A stretch of DNA of 33,835 nucleotides from Methanobacteriota archaeon. GTDB lineage: Archaea > Methanobacteriota > Methanobacteria > Methanobacteriales > Methanobacteriaceae. The stretch's first letter is position 1; each line of letters begins with the position of its first letter. The position numbers were made by a program, and so were the translations under genes. The notes beneath the pieces were generated by a model. It ran no database searches. It had not been told where the DNA came from and worked only from the letters and a program-made list of their open reading frames with translations. This document shows positions 1 to 6,957 of the stretch, one piece after another. The stretch is from positions 1 through 33,835 of the forward strand of contig JAEZKE010000007.1 in NCBI GenBank assembly GCA_023436175.1. The letters run 5' to 3'.

Positions 1-2
1 AA

Positions 3-290
3 AAAATACCTGTTTCCCCTGCAACATTTGTATATCACACTGAAGACGAATATATAATGGAAGTAGAACTTCCTGGTGTGAAAAAAGAAGATATAAACAT
101 TAACGTGACTGAAAATACATTTTGTGTTAGAGCTCCAAGGCGAAATACAGAGTATAACGGATGCTGGGTACTTGCCCATGATTTTAATCCAGATGAAGGC
201 AGTGCACATTATGAAAACGGATTATTAACCATTAGAATGCCTTTAACTGAAGAAAAAGAAAAAGAACGCAGGGAAATAGATGTAATGTAA
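3..290 (+). CDS. Hsp20/alpha-crystallin small heat shock protein, 5' part missing
   Basis: The reading frame is open to the left edge of the window, so the gene begins outside; the ATG at 57 is internal. The visible 95 residues read into a typical alpha-crystallin core: a Tyr-His-Thr-Glu-Asp-Glu-Tyr stretch, then MEVELPGVKKEDI, the hallmark first strands of Hsp20 proteins, and later the strand YENGLLTIRMPL that closes the core. It ends in a short charged tail. Members of this family are ATP-independent holdases that bind unfolding proteins. The usual C-terminal I-x-I/V anchor is not clear here (the end reads EIDVM), so oligomer contacts may differ. The frame is followed by a short T-rich gap before the next gene on the same strand. 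Family assignment is firm; the particular client or stress is unknown. Confidence 0.88.
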   Translation, partial: KIPVSPATFVYHTEDEYIMEVELPGVKKEDININVTENTFCVRAPRRNTEYNGCWVLAHDFNPDEGSAHYENGLLTIRMPLTEEKEKERREIDVM

Positions 291-332
291 AATTATAACT
301 ATTTTTTTACTATTTTTTTAGGAGAATTAACT

Positions 333-1289
333 ATGGTAAAAATTGGATATAAACTTTCCAGTGAAGAATTTGGCCCTCTTGATCTTGTATGTTTTGCTAG
401 GCAAGCAGAAGAAGCAGGATTTGATTTTGCCATGATTTCTGATCACTATCATCCCTGGATCTCTGAAACAGGACAGAGTCCATTTGTTTGGAGCACGATT
501 GGAGGCATATCTCAGGTAACTAAAAGATTACCTATTGTAACTGGTGTAACATGCCCTACATTCAGAATACACCCTGCAATTATAGCTCAGGCTGCAGCGA
601 CAGCAGCCTGCATGCTTCCAGGCAGATTTATATTCGGAGTAGGCTCTGGTGAAAATCTAAACGAACATATTCTCGGTGACAGATGGCCGTCAACCCCAAT
701 TAGAATTGAAATGCTTGGAGAAGCTGTACATATAATTCAAAAGCTCTGGCAGGGTGAAATGCAGGACTATGAAGGTTATTTCTATACACTTGAAAATGCA
801 AGAATTTATACATTACCCAAGGAGCCTCCTAGAATATTTATAGCTGCAGAAGGAGAAATGGCTGCTACACTTGCAGGACAAATGGGGGATGGATTAATTG
901 CACAGCATGCCAATGAAAATGTGGTAAAAATTTTTAAAAACAACGGTGGAGAAAATAAACCCTGCTACAGTGAAGCTACAATTTGCTGGGACGAAAATGA
1001 TGATGAAGCTGAAAAAACTGCCCATAAATACTGGCCTATTAAATTAAATGACGTTCAAATAAATGTTGACCTTCCCACACCTACACATTTTGGAAAATTA
1101 GCACAAAAAGCTGATAAAAAATCAATAGCTCAAAAAATAGTCTGTAGTAATGACCCCCAAGATCATATAAACGAAATAAAAAGATATGCGGATGCTGGCT
1201 ACGACCACGTATGCATGCATCAAGTTGGTCCAAAACAGCATGAATTTATCGAATTTTACAGAGACAAAGTATTACCTGAATTCAGATAA
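333..1289 (+). CDS. F420-dependent LLM-class oxidoreductase (G6PDH-like family)
   Basis: A 318-residue protein with the luciferase-like TIM-barrel pattern. It opens with IGYKLSSEEFGPLDLV, then GFDFAMISDHYHPW, where the SDHYHPW segment matches the family that includes F420-dependent glucose-6-phosphate dehydrogenase and its archaeal relatives (TIGR03557-like). GVGSGENLNEHILGDRWP around residues 101-118 lies in the predicted F420-phosphate binding region. The length is normal for the family. A good Shine-Dalgarno (AGGAGA) lies 7 nt before the ATG. Methanogens carry coenzyme F420 and several uncharacterised homologues, so a hydride-transfer role is likely, but the substrate cannot be read from sequence and glucose 6-phosphate should not be assumed. 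Confidence 0.88.
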   Translation: MVKIGYKLSSEEFGPLDLVCFARQAEEAGFDFAMISDHYHPWISETGQSPFVWSTIGGISQVTKRLPIVTGVTCPTFRIHPAIIAQAAATAACMLPGRFIFGVGSGENLNEHILGDRWPSTPIRIEMLGEAVHIIQKLWQGEMQDYEGYFYTLENARIYTLPKEPPRIFIAAEGEMAATLAGQMGDGLIAQHANENVVKIFKNNGGENKPCYSEATICWDENDDEAEKTAHKYWPIKLNDVQINVDLPTPTHFGKLAQKADKKSIAQKIVCSNDPQDHINEIKRYADAGYDHVCMHQVGPKQHEFIEFYRDKVLPEFR

Positions 1290-1362
1290 CTTCTAATTTA
1301 TTTTTGATCAGTATATGAATTCGCTGCAAACTGAGCATCTTTACTTTCTTTAATTTATCCTG

Positions 1363-1452
1363 TTAGAATACTCCTAATAATCGCAGTATTATTATAATTA
1401 CAATTATAACGATTATCCAGTACAGTATTGACATTTGTCCTTTATTATCCAT
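1363..1452 (-). CDS. 29-residue membrane peptide with class III signal-like N-terminus
   Basis: A very short gene that length filters would miss. The minus strand has a strong Shine-Dalgarno (AAAGGAGG) 8 nt before an ATG. The product starts MDNKGQMSILYW, continues as an uninterrupted hydrophobic helix rich in Ile and Val, and ends RLLGVF. The N-terminal KGQMS resembles the cleavage region of archaeal class III (EppA-type) pilin signal peptides, as in the pilin-like gene at 8621 that starts MEIKGQLSIE, but the acidic residue normally five positions after the cut is Leu here and there is no ectodomain. It could be a mini-pilin, a small membrane regulator, or simply a one-helix protein. A TATA-like TTATAAAAG lies about 30-40 nt upstream of the start. 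Expression is unproven; the ribosome site is the main support. Confidence 0.6.
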   Translation of the reverse strand: MDNKGQMSILYWIIVIIVIIIILRLLGVF

Positions 1453-1528
1453 ATTTTTAGCCTCCTTTTATGATTGATATCTTTTATAACTGCGATTACC
1501 CTGATTTTGTTACAAAATGTAATTGCAG

Positions 1529-1633
1529 CTATAATTTCATGACTAAAAGTATCGTTTCAATCAATCCACCAACAATAGCTCAGATAATGATTAAAATAAT
1601 CCCAATAATCAAATTTTCACGACGTAACACCAT
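1529..1633 (-). pseudogene. Small membrane ORF interrupted by one in-frame TGA
   Basis: On the minus strand an ATG at 1633 opens MVLRRENLIIGIILIII, then a TGA at 1580-1582, then AIVGGLIETILLVMKL and a TAG. Both halves are hydrophobic and in the same frame, as expected for a one- or two-helix protein of about 34 residues that has lost a Trp (TGG to TGA) or similar codon. There is no strong Shine-Dalgarno. It lies upstream of the 29-residue gene on the same strand. It may be a relic, a chance frame in AT-rich DNA, or a recoded stop; a relic or chance is most likely. Confidence 0.25.
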
Positions 1634-1810
1634 ATACAAATCTCTATAACTTCAGCCGTGTTTGTATATTATGTAATTGATATATTATAAATTTTATTAT
1701 TGTTATTACTAACTATACCCAAATCCTTCTTATAATACGCTACATAACTTCCTAATTCATCGATTTAAAATAAGATTTAAGCTTTAGAATTAGTTATTTT
1801 AAGATTTAAA

Positions 1811-2287
1811 TTAAGTCCATGAGTAAGGATTAAATTCAGAAGGAGGAATATACATTATTTTTGCGTATCCACCTTTTAAAAGTGCTGCATTTATATTAAT
1901 ATTATCCGCATAAACTACAGCAAGAACCCTACCATATTTATCATGATACTTTGCATCATCTATATCGAGATAAACAGTTTTCCCTAGACATCTCTTTTTT
2001 ACGAAGTCTTTAGCTTCCTGATATCCAGGTTGATCCTTCTCAGGTGTATTTATACCTACAAGCCGTATTCTACCAACATTATCCACATCTATGGTATCTC
2101 CATCCACAACATGATAGCAAAAACCACTGGCTTCAGATATATTTTTAGTTGATACCCCCAAATTAGATTTAGCGGATATATTACCATTTATATTTGAATC
2201 ATTGTTATTTAATATCTCACTATTTCCTATACATCCAGAAATAGCGATTATTATAATAATAATTCCAATTACAGTTATTGATTTCAT
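1811..2287 (-). CDS. Secreted thermonuclease-like (SNase-fold) lipoprotein
   Basis: A 158-residue protein. It begins MKSITVIG, followed by a hydrophobic helix ending in the lipobox AISGC (Cys19), so it should be exported and lipid-anchored outside the cell. After a low-complexity Asn/Ser linker (about 20-55) comes a staphylococcal-nuclease domain: VVDGDTIDV, then RIRLVGINTPE, then DKYGRVLAVVY and LLKGGYAK. The catalytic trio of staphylococcal nuclease (Arg35, Glu43, Arg87) matches Arg75, Glu83 and Arg120. The calcium ligand Asp21 matches Asp64, but Asp40 is Asn80, a common change in microbial relatives. It ends soon after the conserved NPYSW. The start is supported by an AGGGA ribosome site. 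Likely role: extracellular cleavage of DNA or RNA. It stands alone between AT-rich gaps. Confidence 0.85.
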   Translation of the reverse strand: MKSITVIGIIIIIIAISGCIGNSEILNNNDSNINGNISAKSNLGVSTKNISEASGFCYHVVDGDTIDVDNVGRIRLVGINTPEKDQPGYQEAKDFVKKRCLGKTVYLDIDDAKYHDKYGRVLAVVYADNININAALLKGGYAKIMYIPPSEFNPYSWT

Positions 2288-2462
2288 CTATTTCCCTGAT
2301 GATTAATATTTTAATAATTCATTTTTAAAGTTCTTTATTTTTATTTGCTTTAAACTCGTTAATGTTAGTTATCTAATTAAAATCATATTAATTATATTTA
2401 AAATTAGCATTTGAATTTTTTTCAATTGATTTTCATAATAAAAAAAATTAAAAAATATTTAT

Positions 2463-2492
2463 AAAACCTGTAATTTGCGTTAATCAGGTTTT
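2463..2492 (-). terminator. Hairpin terminator of the W/Y/K-repeat gene
   Basis: Arms AAAACCTG and CAGGTTTT (8 bp) enclose a 14-nt loop about 65 nt past the stop codon, and T-rich DNA follows in the direction of transcription. The loop contains TTAACGCAAAT, also present in the hairpin after the paralogous gene at 3671-3688. Confidence 0.6.
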
Positions 2493-2556
2493 AAATTATA
2501 TTTAAAGACTGTACATAAAAATTATATGGTTGTATTTGTGCTACTTACTGTAACAG

Positions 2557-3222
2557 CTATTGGAAATATCCATTTACAACTTTTTTTCCATTAATGACAC
2601 CCTTATAAGGGACTAAATAAACCCCACGATGGTCATGAGATTTTCCATGAATTAAACAGAAGTCCATATCAGTATCTCCAGCAACCCACAGTCCTTCAGG
2701 GGATGTTAAACCACATGGCCCCTGTTCAAAGCTTAAAACTCCCCAATGACGTGTTGCAGGGTTATAGTTGTAAAAAATTCGTGTATGATACTTGTAATTT
2801 GTATATAAACTACAACTGCATCTTCCAGTTGCATAAACATATTTACTCGTTACAACAACGTTATACGCCCCAACACCGCATTTAGATACTGTAGATACAG
2901 CCTTATATTTCCATGTGTATTTCCAAGTGTATTTCCAGGTATATTTCCATTTATATGTCCAGTAGTAATGCCATCTTCCATGGCTTTTATACCAGTGTTT
3001 ATACCACTGCTTATACCAGTGCTTATATTTGCATTTATACCAATATTTATACCATATTTTAGCCTTTACAGTGGACGCTGCATTCACTTCCAAAACATCG
3101 TTATGTCCATTTAAAACAATTTTTACGTCATTATTTGATGTAGATTGGGTCAATAATGAAGGAAAAATTAATGCAAGCGTAAGTGGCACTAATAGGATCG
3201 CGAACAAATATTGTCGCTTAAT
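2557..3222 (-). CDS. Secreted protein with Trp/Tyr/Lys repeat block and Cys/His domain (paralog 1)
   Basis: Not a family I recognise. From the preferred ATT start at 3222 the product is 221 residues: a basic N-terminus (KRQY), a hydrophobic signal segment, a shared VLEVNAAS segment that may be a processing site, then a block of 52 residues (about 56-107) in which 38 are Trp, Tyr or Lys. The block has WYKHWYK-like units followed by four WKYT-like units, encoded by 12-nt near-repeats. The C-terminal 100 residues form a domain shared with the next gene: AYNVVVTSKY, a CSC motif, YKYHTR, TDMDFCLIHGKSHD, and INGKKVVNGYF at the end. GGAGG lies at 3230-3234, exactly 7 nt before ATT. A TTG at 3243 is in frame but would place the ribosome site inside the gene. 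Repeats next to a compact domain suggest an adhesive or wall-binding role; that is inference only. Confidence 0.75.
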   Translation of the reverse strand: MKRQYLFAILLVPLTLALIFPSLLTQSTSNNDVKIVLNGHNDVLEVNAASTVKAKIWYKYWYKCKYKHWYKQWYKHWYKSHGRWHYYWTYKWKYTWKYTWKYTWKYKAVSTVSKCGVGAYNVVVTSKYVYATGRCSCSLYTNYKYHTRIFYNYNPATRHWGVLSFEQGPCGLTSPEGLWVAGDTDMDFCLIHGKSHDHRGVYLVPYKGVINGKKVVNGYFQ

Positions 3223-3229
3223 TATATCG

Positions 3230-3234
3230 CCTCC
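3230..3234 (-). promoter_or_regulatory. Ribosome binding site GGAGG deciding an ATT start
   Basis: GGAGG followed by CGATATA and then ATT (3222-3220). The paralog at 4216-4220 has GGAGG, CGGTACA, ATT with the same 7-nt spacing. The nearest in-frame TTG downstream is 15 nt further in and would shorten the signal peptide. Confidence 0.6.
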
Positions 3235-3244
3235 TCGCCCCAAA

Positions 3245-3670
3245 GTATTAATACACCTACTTAAGGCTTTTTAAACCTATATATTATTCAATTTAACATT
3301 ACTTATAAATTTTTTCATTTAATTTTATTAAAAAGAAGCTTATAAAAGCATTTTTATAATTTAAAGCCCTATTATAATTTATTTTTAGAAGCAATTCTAA
3401 ATCAATTTACTTCAATCGTTTTTTAAAGTGTCTATAAGATACAAGAGTAATAATTATGATTAAATCAAGGAACAACGTATTAACTAAAAGTCAATATTAT
3501 CCCTAACTATATTCAAATTAATCTACGAAATTTAATTAATAATAAAATAGAATAAAGAATATACTTTTGAAAATAAAGTTATCTAAATATATATTTTAAA
3601 AAATAAACAGTAAAATTCAATTAACTATAATTCTAGATTTGAATCTTGAAATACTTTAAAAAATAAAAAA
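3245..3670. other. AT-rich gap between the two paralogs
   Basis: No gene seen. At the right-to-left transcription start side of paralog 1 there is a perfect 10-bp palindrome GTATTAATAC (3245-3254) and TATA-like DNA around 3270-3290. A weak inverted repeat TTATAAAA/TTTTATAA lies near 3340-3360. The remainder is featureless AT-rich sequence. Confidence 0.5.
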
Positions 3671-3688
3671 TGGATTTGCGTTAATCCA
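3671..3688 (-). terminator. Hairpin terminator of paralog 2
   Basis: Arms TGGATT and AATCCA (6 bp) around a 6-nt loop, about 29 nt past the stop codon, followed in the direction of transcription by two runs of six T. It shares the TTAACGCAAAT core with the hairpin at 2463-2492. Confidence 0.65.
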
Positions 3689-3716
3689 GTTTTTCTAAAT
3701 TGCAGTCACTAAATAT

Positions 3717-4208
3717 TTATACAAAATATCCATTAACTACTTTTTTACCATTAATTGTCCCATTATAAGGAATTAAATATTTTCCCCTGTTATCATGGGA
3801 TTTTCCATGAACTAAACAGAAGTCCATGTCAGTTACAGTACTATACCACATACCTTCAGGATTATTCTTTCCAGAGCCTACTTCATATTTTAAAACTCCC
3901 CATTTATGTGAAGAGGGGTCATAATTTTCAAACACTCGGGTATGGTACTTATAATCAGTATATAAACAACAGGTACATTTACCCGTAGCCATTACATATT
4001 TTGAAGTTACTACCACATTATATGCGGCAACACTACTTTTAGTAGTTTTAGAAGCTGCATTTACTTCTAAAAAGTTTACATTTTGATTTAAATTGGTTTT
4101 TTCATTTATATTTAATGTATTTTGAATTTGCATCCCTTCAACTGAAGGTAAAATGCTGATTGCAATTACTACCACAAATAGTAACGCACTCTTAAATTTC
4201 CACGTAAT
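3717..4208 (-). CDS. Secreted Cys/His-domain protein without the repeat block (paralog 2)
   Basis: Paralog of the gene at 2557-3222; family not recognised. From the preferred ATT start at 4208 the product is 163 residues: a basic TWKFKS, a hydrophobic signal segment, an Asn-rich linker, the shared FLEVNAAS, and directly the 100-residue domain AYNVVVTSKY, CTCC, YKYHTR, GVLKYEVG, TDMDFCLVHGKSHD, INGKKVVNGYF. The W/Y/K block is absent, so the domain stands on its own. The first canonical in-frame start is GTG at 4175, which would delete the basic part and leave only about eight hydrophobic residues, and it lacks a ribosome site; an in-frame TAA lies shortly upstream of ATT, with no ATG, GTG or TTG between. 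Conserved Cys (CxC, DFC) and His residues could form disulfides or bind metal. Confidence 0.7.
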   Translation of the reverse strand: MTWKFKSALLFVVVIAISILPSVEGMQIQNTLNINEKTNLNQNVNFLEVNAASKTTKSSVAAYNVVVTSKYVMATGKCTCCLYTDYKYHTRVFENYDPSSHKWGVLKYEVGSGKNNPEGMWYSTVTDMDFCLVHGKSHDNRGKYLIPYNGTINGKKVVNGYFV

Positions 4209-4215
4209 TGTACCG

Positions 4216-4252
4216 CCTCCGTGTCCTATATGTTAAATTAACCATGTAGGAC
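4216..4252 (-). promoter_or_regulatory. GGAGG ribosome site preceded by a leader hairpin
   Basis: GGAGG at 4216-4220 lies 7 nt before ATT. Immediately upstream, 4223-4252 forms an imperfect hairpin: outer arms GTCCTA and TAGGAC, then ATG/CAT and GTTA/TAAC, with one mismatch and one bulge. It ends 2 nt before GGAGG, so it could mask or expose the ribosome site. Structure is read by eye; function is inferred. Confidence 0.4.
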
Positions 4253-4404
4253 GTTTTAGTACAGAACTAATAATAAGTCACAGTCACATATAAATATTTT
4301 GGTTTTAAATCAAAAAAAAGACAATCTTATATCTCTTTTCTAGGTTTAAAGCATTATTAAAAGTTTTTTTAGTAGCTTTCCAAGGGCCGAACTTCTTGGT
4401 TGCT

Positions 4405-4450
4405 CGAAAATTCTATGAATTTTCGGCACCCCAAAAATTAAAAATTTTTG
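4405..4450. repeat. Intergenic double-hairpin element, copy 1
   Basis: Two perfect hairpins with 3-nt loops: CGAAAATTC-TAT-GAATTTTCG (4405-4425) and CAAAAATT-AAA-AATTTTTG (4432-4450), separated by GCACCC and followed by AAGGTC. The order hairpin, short C-run spacer, A/T hairpin, GA(C/A)GGTC is repeated at 10696-10792. An open frame of 60 codons across it (4396-4578) looks accidental. The rest of the 4253-4898 gap holds only AT-rich DNA and the ribosome site of the next gene. Confidence 0.55.
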
Positions 4451-4898
4451 AAGGTCATATTTTAGATAAAACAGCTCGTTTGGAACTCTATTTAGAAAAA
4501 ATAACAAGGAAGAATGTTTTTATGCATTGCATACTCACCTTTAAATTAGCTTATCGCATGACCGATAAAGCCTGTTAATATAATATTTACTTAAATACCA
4601 TAATTTCTAAAAATAAGTTATATTAATTTAAATAGACATATATAAACTAAAATTACTATTTTTTAGGATCTATAAAAAAATTATGATTTTAAGTAAGATA
4701 AATCACATAAAATTTGTTATTTAATATAAAATTTAAATTAAATATTTAGGGATAAAACATTAAAATACAAATACTGATTGAAAGTCAAATTTTAATATAA
4801 TTTTAAATTAAAAGTTAATTGATATTAATTAAAGGCAAAAATTTGATTTCTTTTAACAAAGAAATAATGAAAAAAAACTGTAAATAGGAGTTAAATAA

Positions 4899-5864
4899 AT
4901 GATATTAATTGTAGGCGGAGCAGGATACATAGGATCTCATTTAAACAAAGAAATCAGCAAAAAAGGAATTAAAACAGTGATATTTGATAATTTAAGCTAT
5001 GGCCATAGAGACTTTGTAAAATGGGGAACATTTGAGCAGGGAGATTTAGGCAATATAGAAGATATACGATCTGTTTTCAAGAAGTACCCAATTGAAGCTG
5101 TGATGCATTTCGCCGCATTTACCTATGTAGGGGAATCTGTGGAAAATCCACAAAAATACTACATGAATAACGTTAAAAATACTTTAAATCTACTTCAGGT
5201 AATGCTTGAGGAAAATGTAAAATATTTTGTGTTCTCTTCAACTTGTGCAACCTACGGAAATCCTGTTGAAATTCCAATAACTGAAAGTCATCCACAAAAT
5301 CCAATTAATTCCTATGGAAAAGGTAAATTAATGGTAGAAACAGTCTTAAAAGATTATAGTGATGCATACGGATTAAAATATGCATCACTACGGTATTTCA
5401 ATGCTGCAGGTGCTGATCCAGATGGCGAAGTAGGTGAACTGCATGAGCCTGAAACTCATTTAATACCACTTATCCTTGATGTTGCAGCGGGAAGAAGGGA
5501 AAATATAAAAATATTTGGAACTGATTACGATACCCCAGACGGTACCTGTATCAGAGATTACATACATGTCACTGACTTAGCAGAAGCACATATTTTAGCT
5601 CTTGAATATCTTCAAAATGGTGGAGAAAGTGATTTTTTTAATCTCGGAAATGGAAATGGATTTTCTGTAAAAGAAGTTATAGAAACTGCAAGAGAAGTTA
5701 CAGGTAAAGATATTAAAGCAGCTGAAGCAGAAAGAAGACCTGGAGATCCACCAATCCTTGTTGGAAGCTCCAATAAAGCAAGAAAAACATTGAACTGGAA
5801 CCCCCAATATGATGATCTGTCTAAAATTATAGAAACTGCCTGGAACTGGCATAAAACTATTTAA
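4899..5864 (+). CDS. galE: NAD-dependent UDP-glucose 4-epimerase (GalE-like)
   Basis: A 321-residue short-chain dehydrogenase/reductase of the extended type. The NAD-binding Rossmann motif GGAGYIG is at residues 6-12, the FDNL segment after strand 2 at 29-32, the SSTCATYG segment at 113-120 and the catalytic Tyr139-x-x-x-Lys143 in NSYGKGK. YFNAAGADPDGEVGE and GTCIRDYIHVTDLA are typical of UDP-hexose 4-epimerases. Length is standard. Start supported by AGGAG 9 nt upstream. The family interconverts UDP-Glc and UDP-Gal or their N-acetyl forms; here it could supply sugars for surface glycans. It is monocistronic, with T-runs after the stop that may act as terminator. Substrate (Glc or GlcNAc) is not decided by sequence. 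Confidence 0.88.
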   Translation: MILIVGGAGYIGSHLNKEISKKGIKTVIFDNLSYGHRDFVKWGTFEQGDLGNIEDIRSVFKKYPIEAVMHFAAFTYVGESVENPQKYYMNNVKNTLNLLQVMLEENVKYFVFSSTCATYGNPVEIPITESHPQNPINSYGKGKLMVETVLKDYSDAYGLKYASLRYFNAAGADPDGEVGELHEPETHLIPLILDVAAGRRENIKIFGTDYDTPDGTCIRDYIHVTDLAEAHILALEYLQNGGESDFFNLGNGNGFSVKEVIETAREVTGKDIKAAEAERRPGDPPILVGSSNKARKTLNWNPQYDDLSKIIETAWNWHKTI

Positions 5865-6135
5865 ATTTTAGTTTTTTAGACCATTTTTTTATGGATATAA
5901 TTTAATATTTTTCAAAATCTGAAGAATTACTCTTTTTTATTTTTGAAGATGCATATCATAGAATATAATAATCTCACAAATTTGAAATAATATTAGTATA
6001 TAAAAGTTAGATACATGTAAAAATAGTTTATGACAATCATATACAATAATTTTAACTGATGATTCATTTTAAAACAAGTTATTTAAATTGCTATTTTAAG
6101 TCAGTTTGGACTAAAATTTTGAATAAAAAAATGAA

Positions 6136-6381
6136 TCAAAGTAAACCTCTGTAGATCAATAAATACCATAAAACTATAATTACAACTGCAAAAATCATTG
6201 CCCCTACAATTAAACTTTTATCATTACCAAATATGATTGGAATAGGACCTATTAAAATGACTCCACCAGTATGGACTTCTCCATTTTGAGAGGTAGATTG
6301 TAGAGCAGTTCCTATAATTATGAGAATAATTCCAATGAAAATGACGATAATTCCAGTAATAACAAGCATTGCAGAGTTCAT
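6136..6381 (-). CDS. Small two-helix membrane protein, TIGR00304/DUF131-like
   Basis: An 81-residue protein with an N-terminal hydrophobic helix (about 5-28), a short polar loop, the motif GGVILIGPIPIIFGND (about 39-54), and a second helix (58-77) ending IYRGLL. The GPIPIIFG motif is the signature I associate with the archaeal TIGR00304 (DUF131) family, whose function is unknown. Start supported by AAGGGA 5 nt before the ATG. It is on the same strand as, and downstream of, the two-gene unit at 6457-7491 but separated by about 75 nt. Confidence 0.8.
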   Translation of the reverse strand: MNSAMLVITGIIVIFIGIILIIIGTALQSTSQNGEVHTGGVILIGPIPIIFGNDKSLIVGAMIFAVVIIVLWYLLIYRGLL

Positions 6382-6456
6382 AGTATCCCTTAAATTTTTC
6401 AGTAGAATTAATTTTAATTACGTCATATAAATAATTAAGGAACTAATAACGTTTAA

Positions 6457-6948
6457 TTAGTCTTTTTTAAGACGGTATTCATATTTTCCATCAGATATTC
6501 GGTATTCAATTATACCATTTACATACATTTCTGCCAGTATTTGTTCCAATTTAGTATCCAACTGACATTCTTCGTTCTCAATTTGGTTACATAACAACGC
6601 AAAACAAGGACAGGTTATATTATTTTTTAGATCGTCTTTTCCAATCCATATATCTGTTTTATTTAAAGAATCATATATAGAAAGATATGCTAACAGTGTA
6701 TTTTTTTGTTCTTCAGTAATTTCCGTGTCACTTGCTGTTCCCTTGATCTCTACAATTAATGCTTTAGTAGTTTCAACTTCTTCTTCTGGCACTACAAGGA
6801 GTACATGAACTTCGTTTGCAAGAAAATATTCACCGCGAATCAGCTCAAAGTGATCTTTGCGGAGTACCATCCCCCCTACATCTTCTATGTACTCTACTAA
6901 TTCATCAAATTTATATAAACCGCCTCTAAAATAGAAAATTTCGTACAT
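6457..6948 (-). CDS. Conserved-looking hypothetical protein, partner of the Tan1-like gene
   Basis: Not recognised. 163 residues, no signal peptide or membrane helix. The first half is an alpha/beta stretch (MYEIFYFRGGLYKFDELVEYIEDVG pattern, then VHVLLVVPEEEVETTKALIVEIKG). The middle has a cysteine cluster, CPCFALLC, near residues 113-120, and a further Cys in ENEECQ. The last 35 residues (LEQILAEMYVNGIIEYRISDGKYEY) look like a winged-helix wing with a beta hairpin. The start lies 9 nt after the stop of the Tan1-like gene, so the two are very probably cotranscribed, with a weak ribosome site (GAGAG). Co-occurrence suggests work on tRNA or its modification, but this is guilt by association. 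Confidence 0.75.
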   Translation of the reverse strand: MYEIFYFRGGLYKFDELVEYIEDVGGMVLRKDHFELIRGEYFLANEVHVLLVVPEEEVETTKALIVEIKGTASDTEITEEQKNTLLAYLSIYDSLNKTDIWIGKDDLKNNITCPCFALLCNQIENEECQLDTKLEQILAEMYVNGIIEYRISDGKYEYRLKKD

Positions 6949-6957
6949 AAAAACTCT

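Noticed and set aside
4396..4578. 60-codon open frame on the plus strand
   Set aside because: It runs through the two hairpins of the repeat element, has no ribosome site and its product resembles nothing; the frame is most likely accidental.
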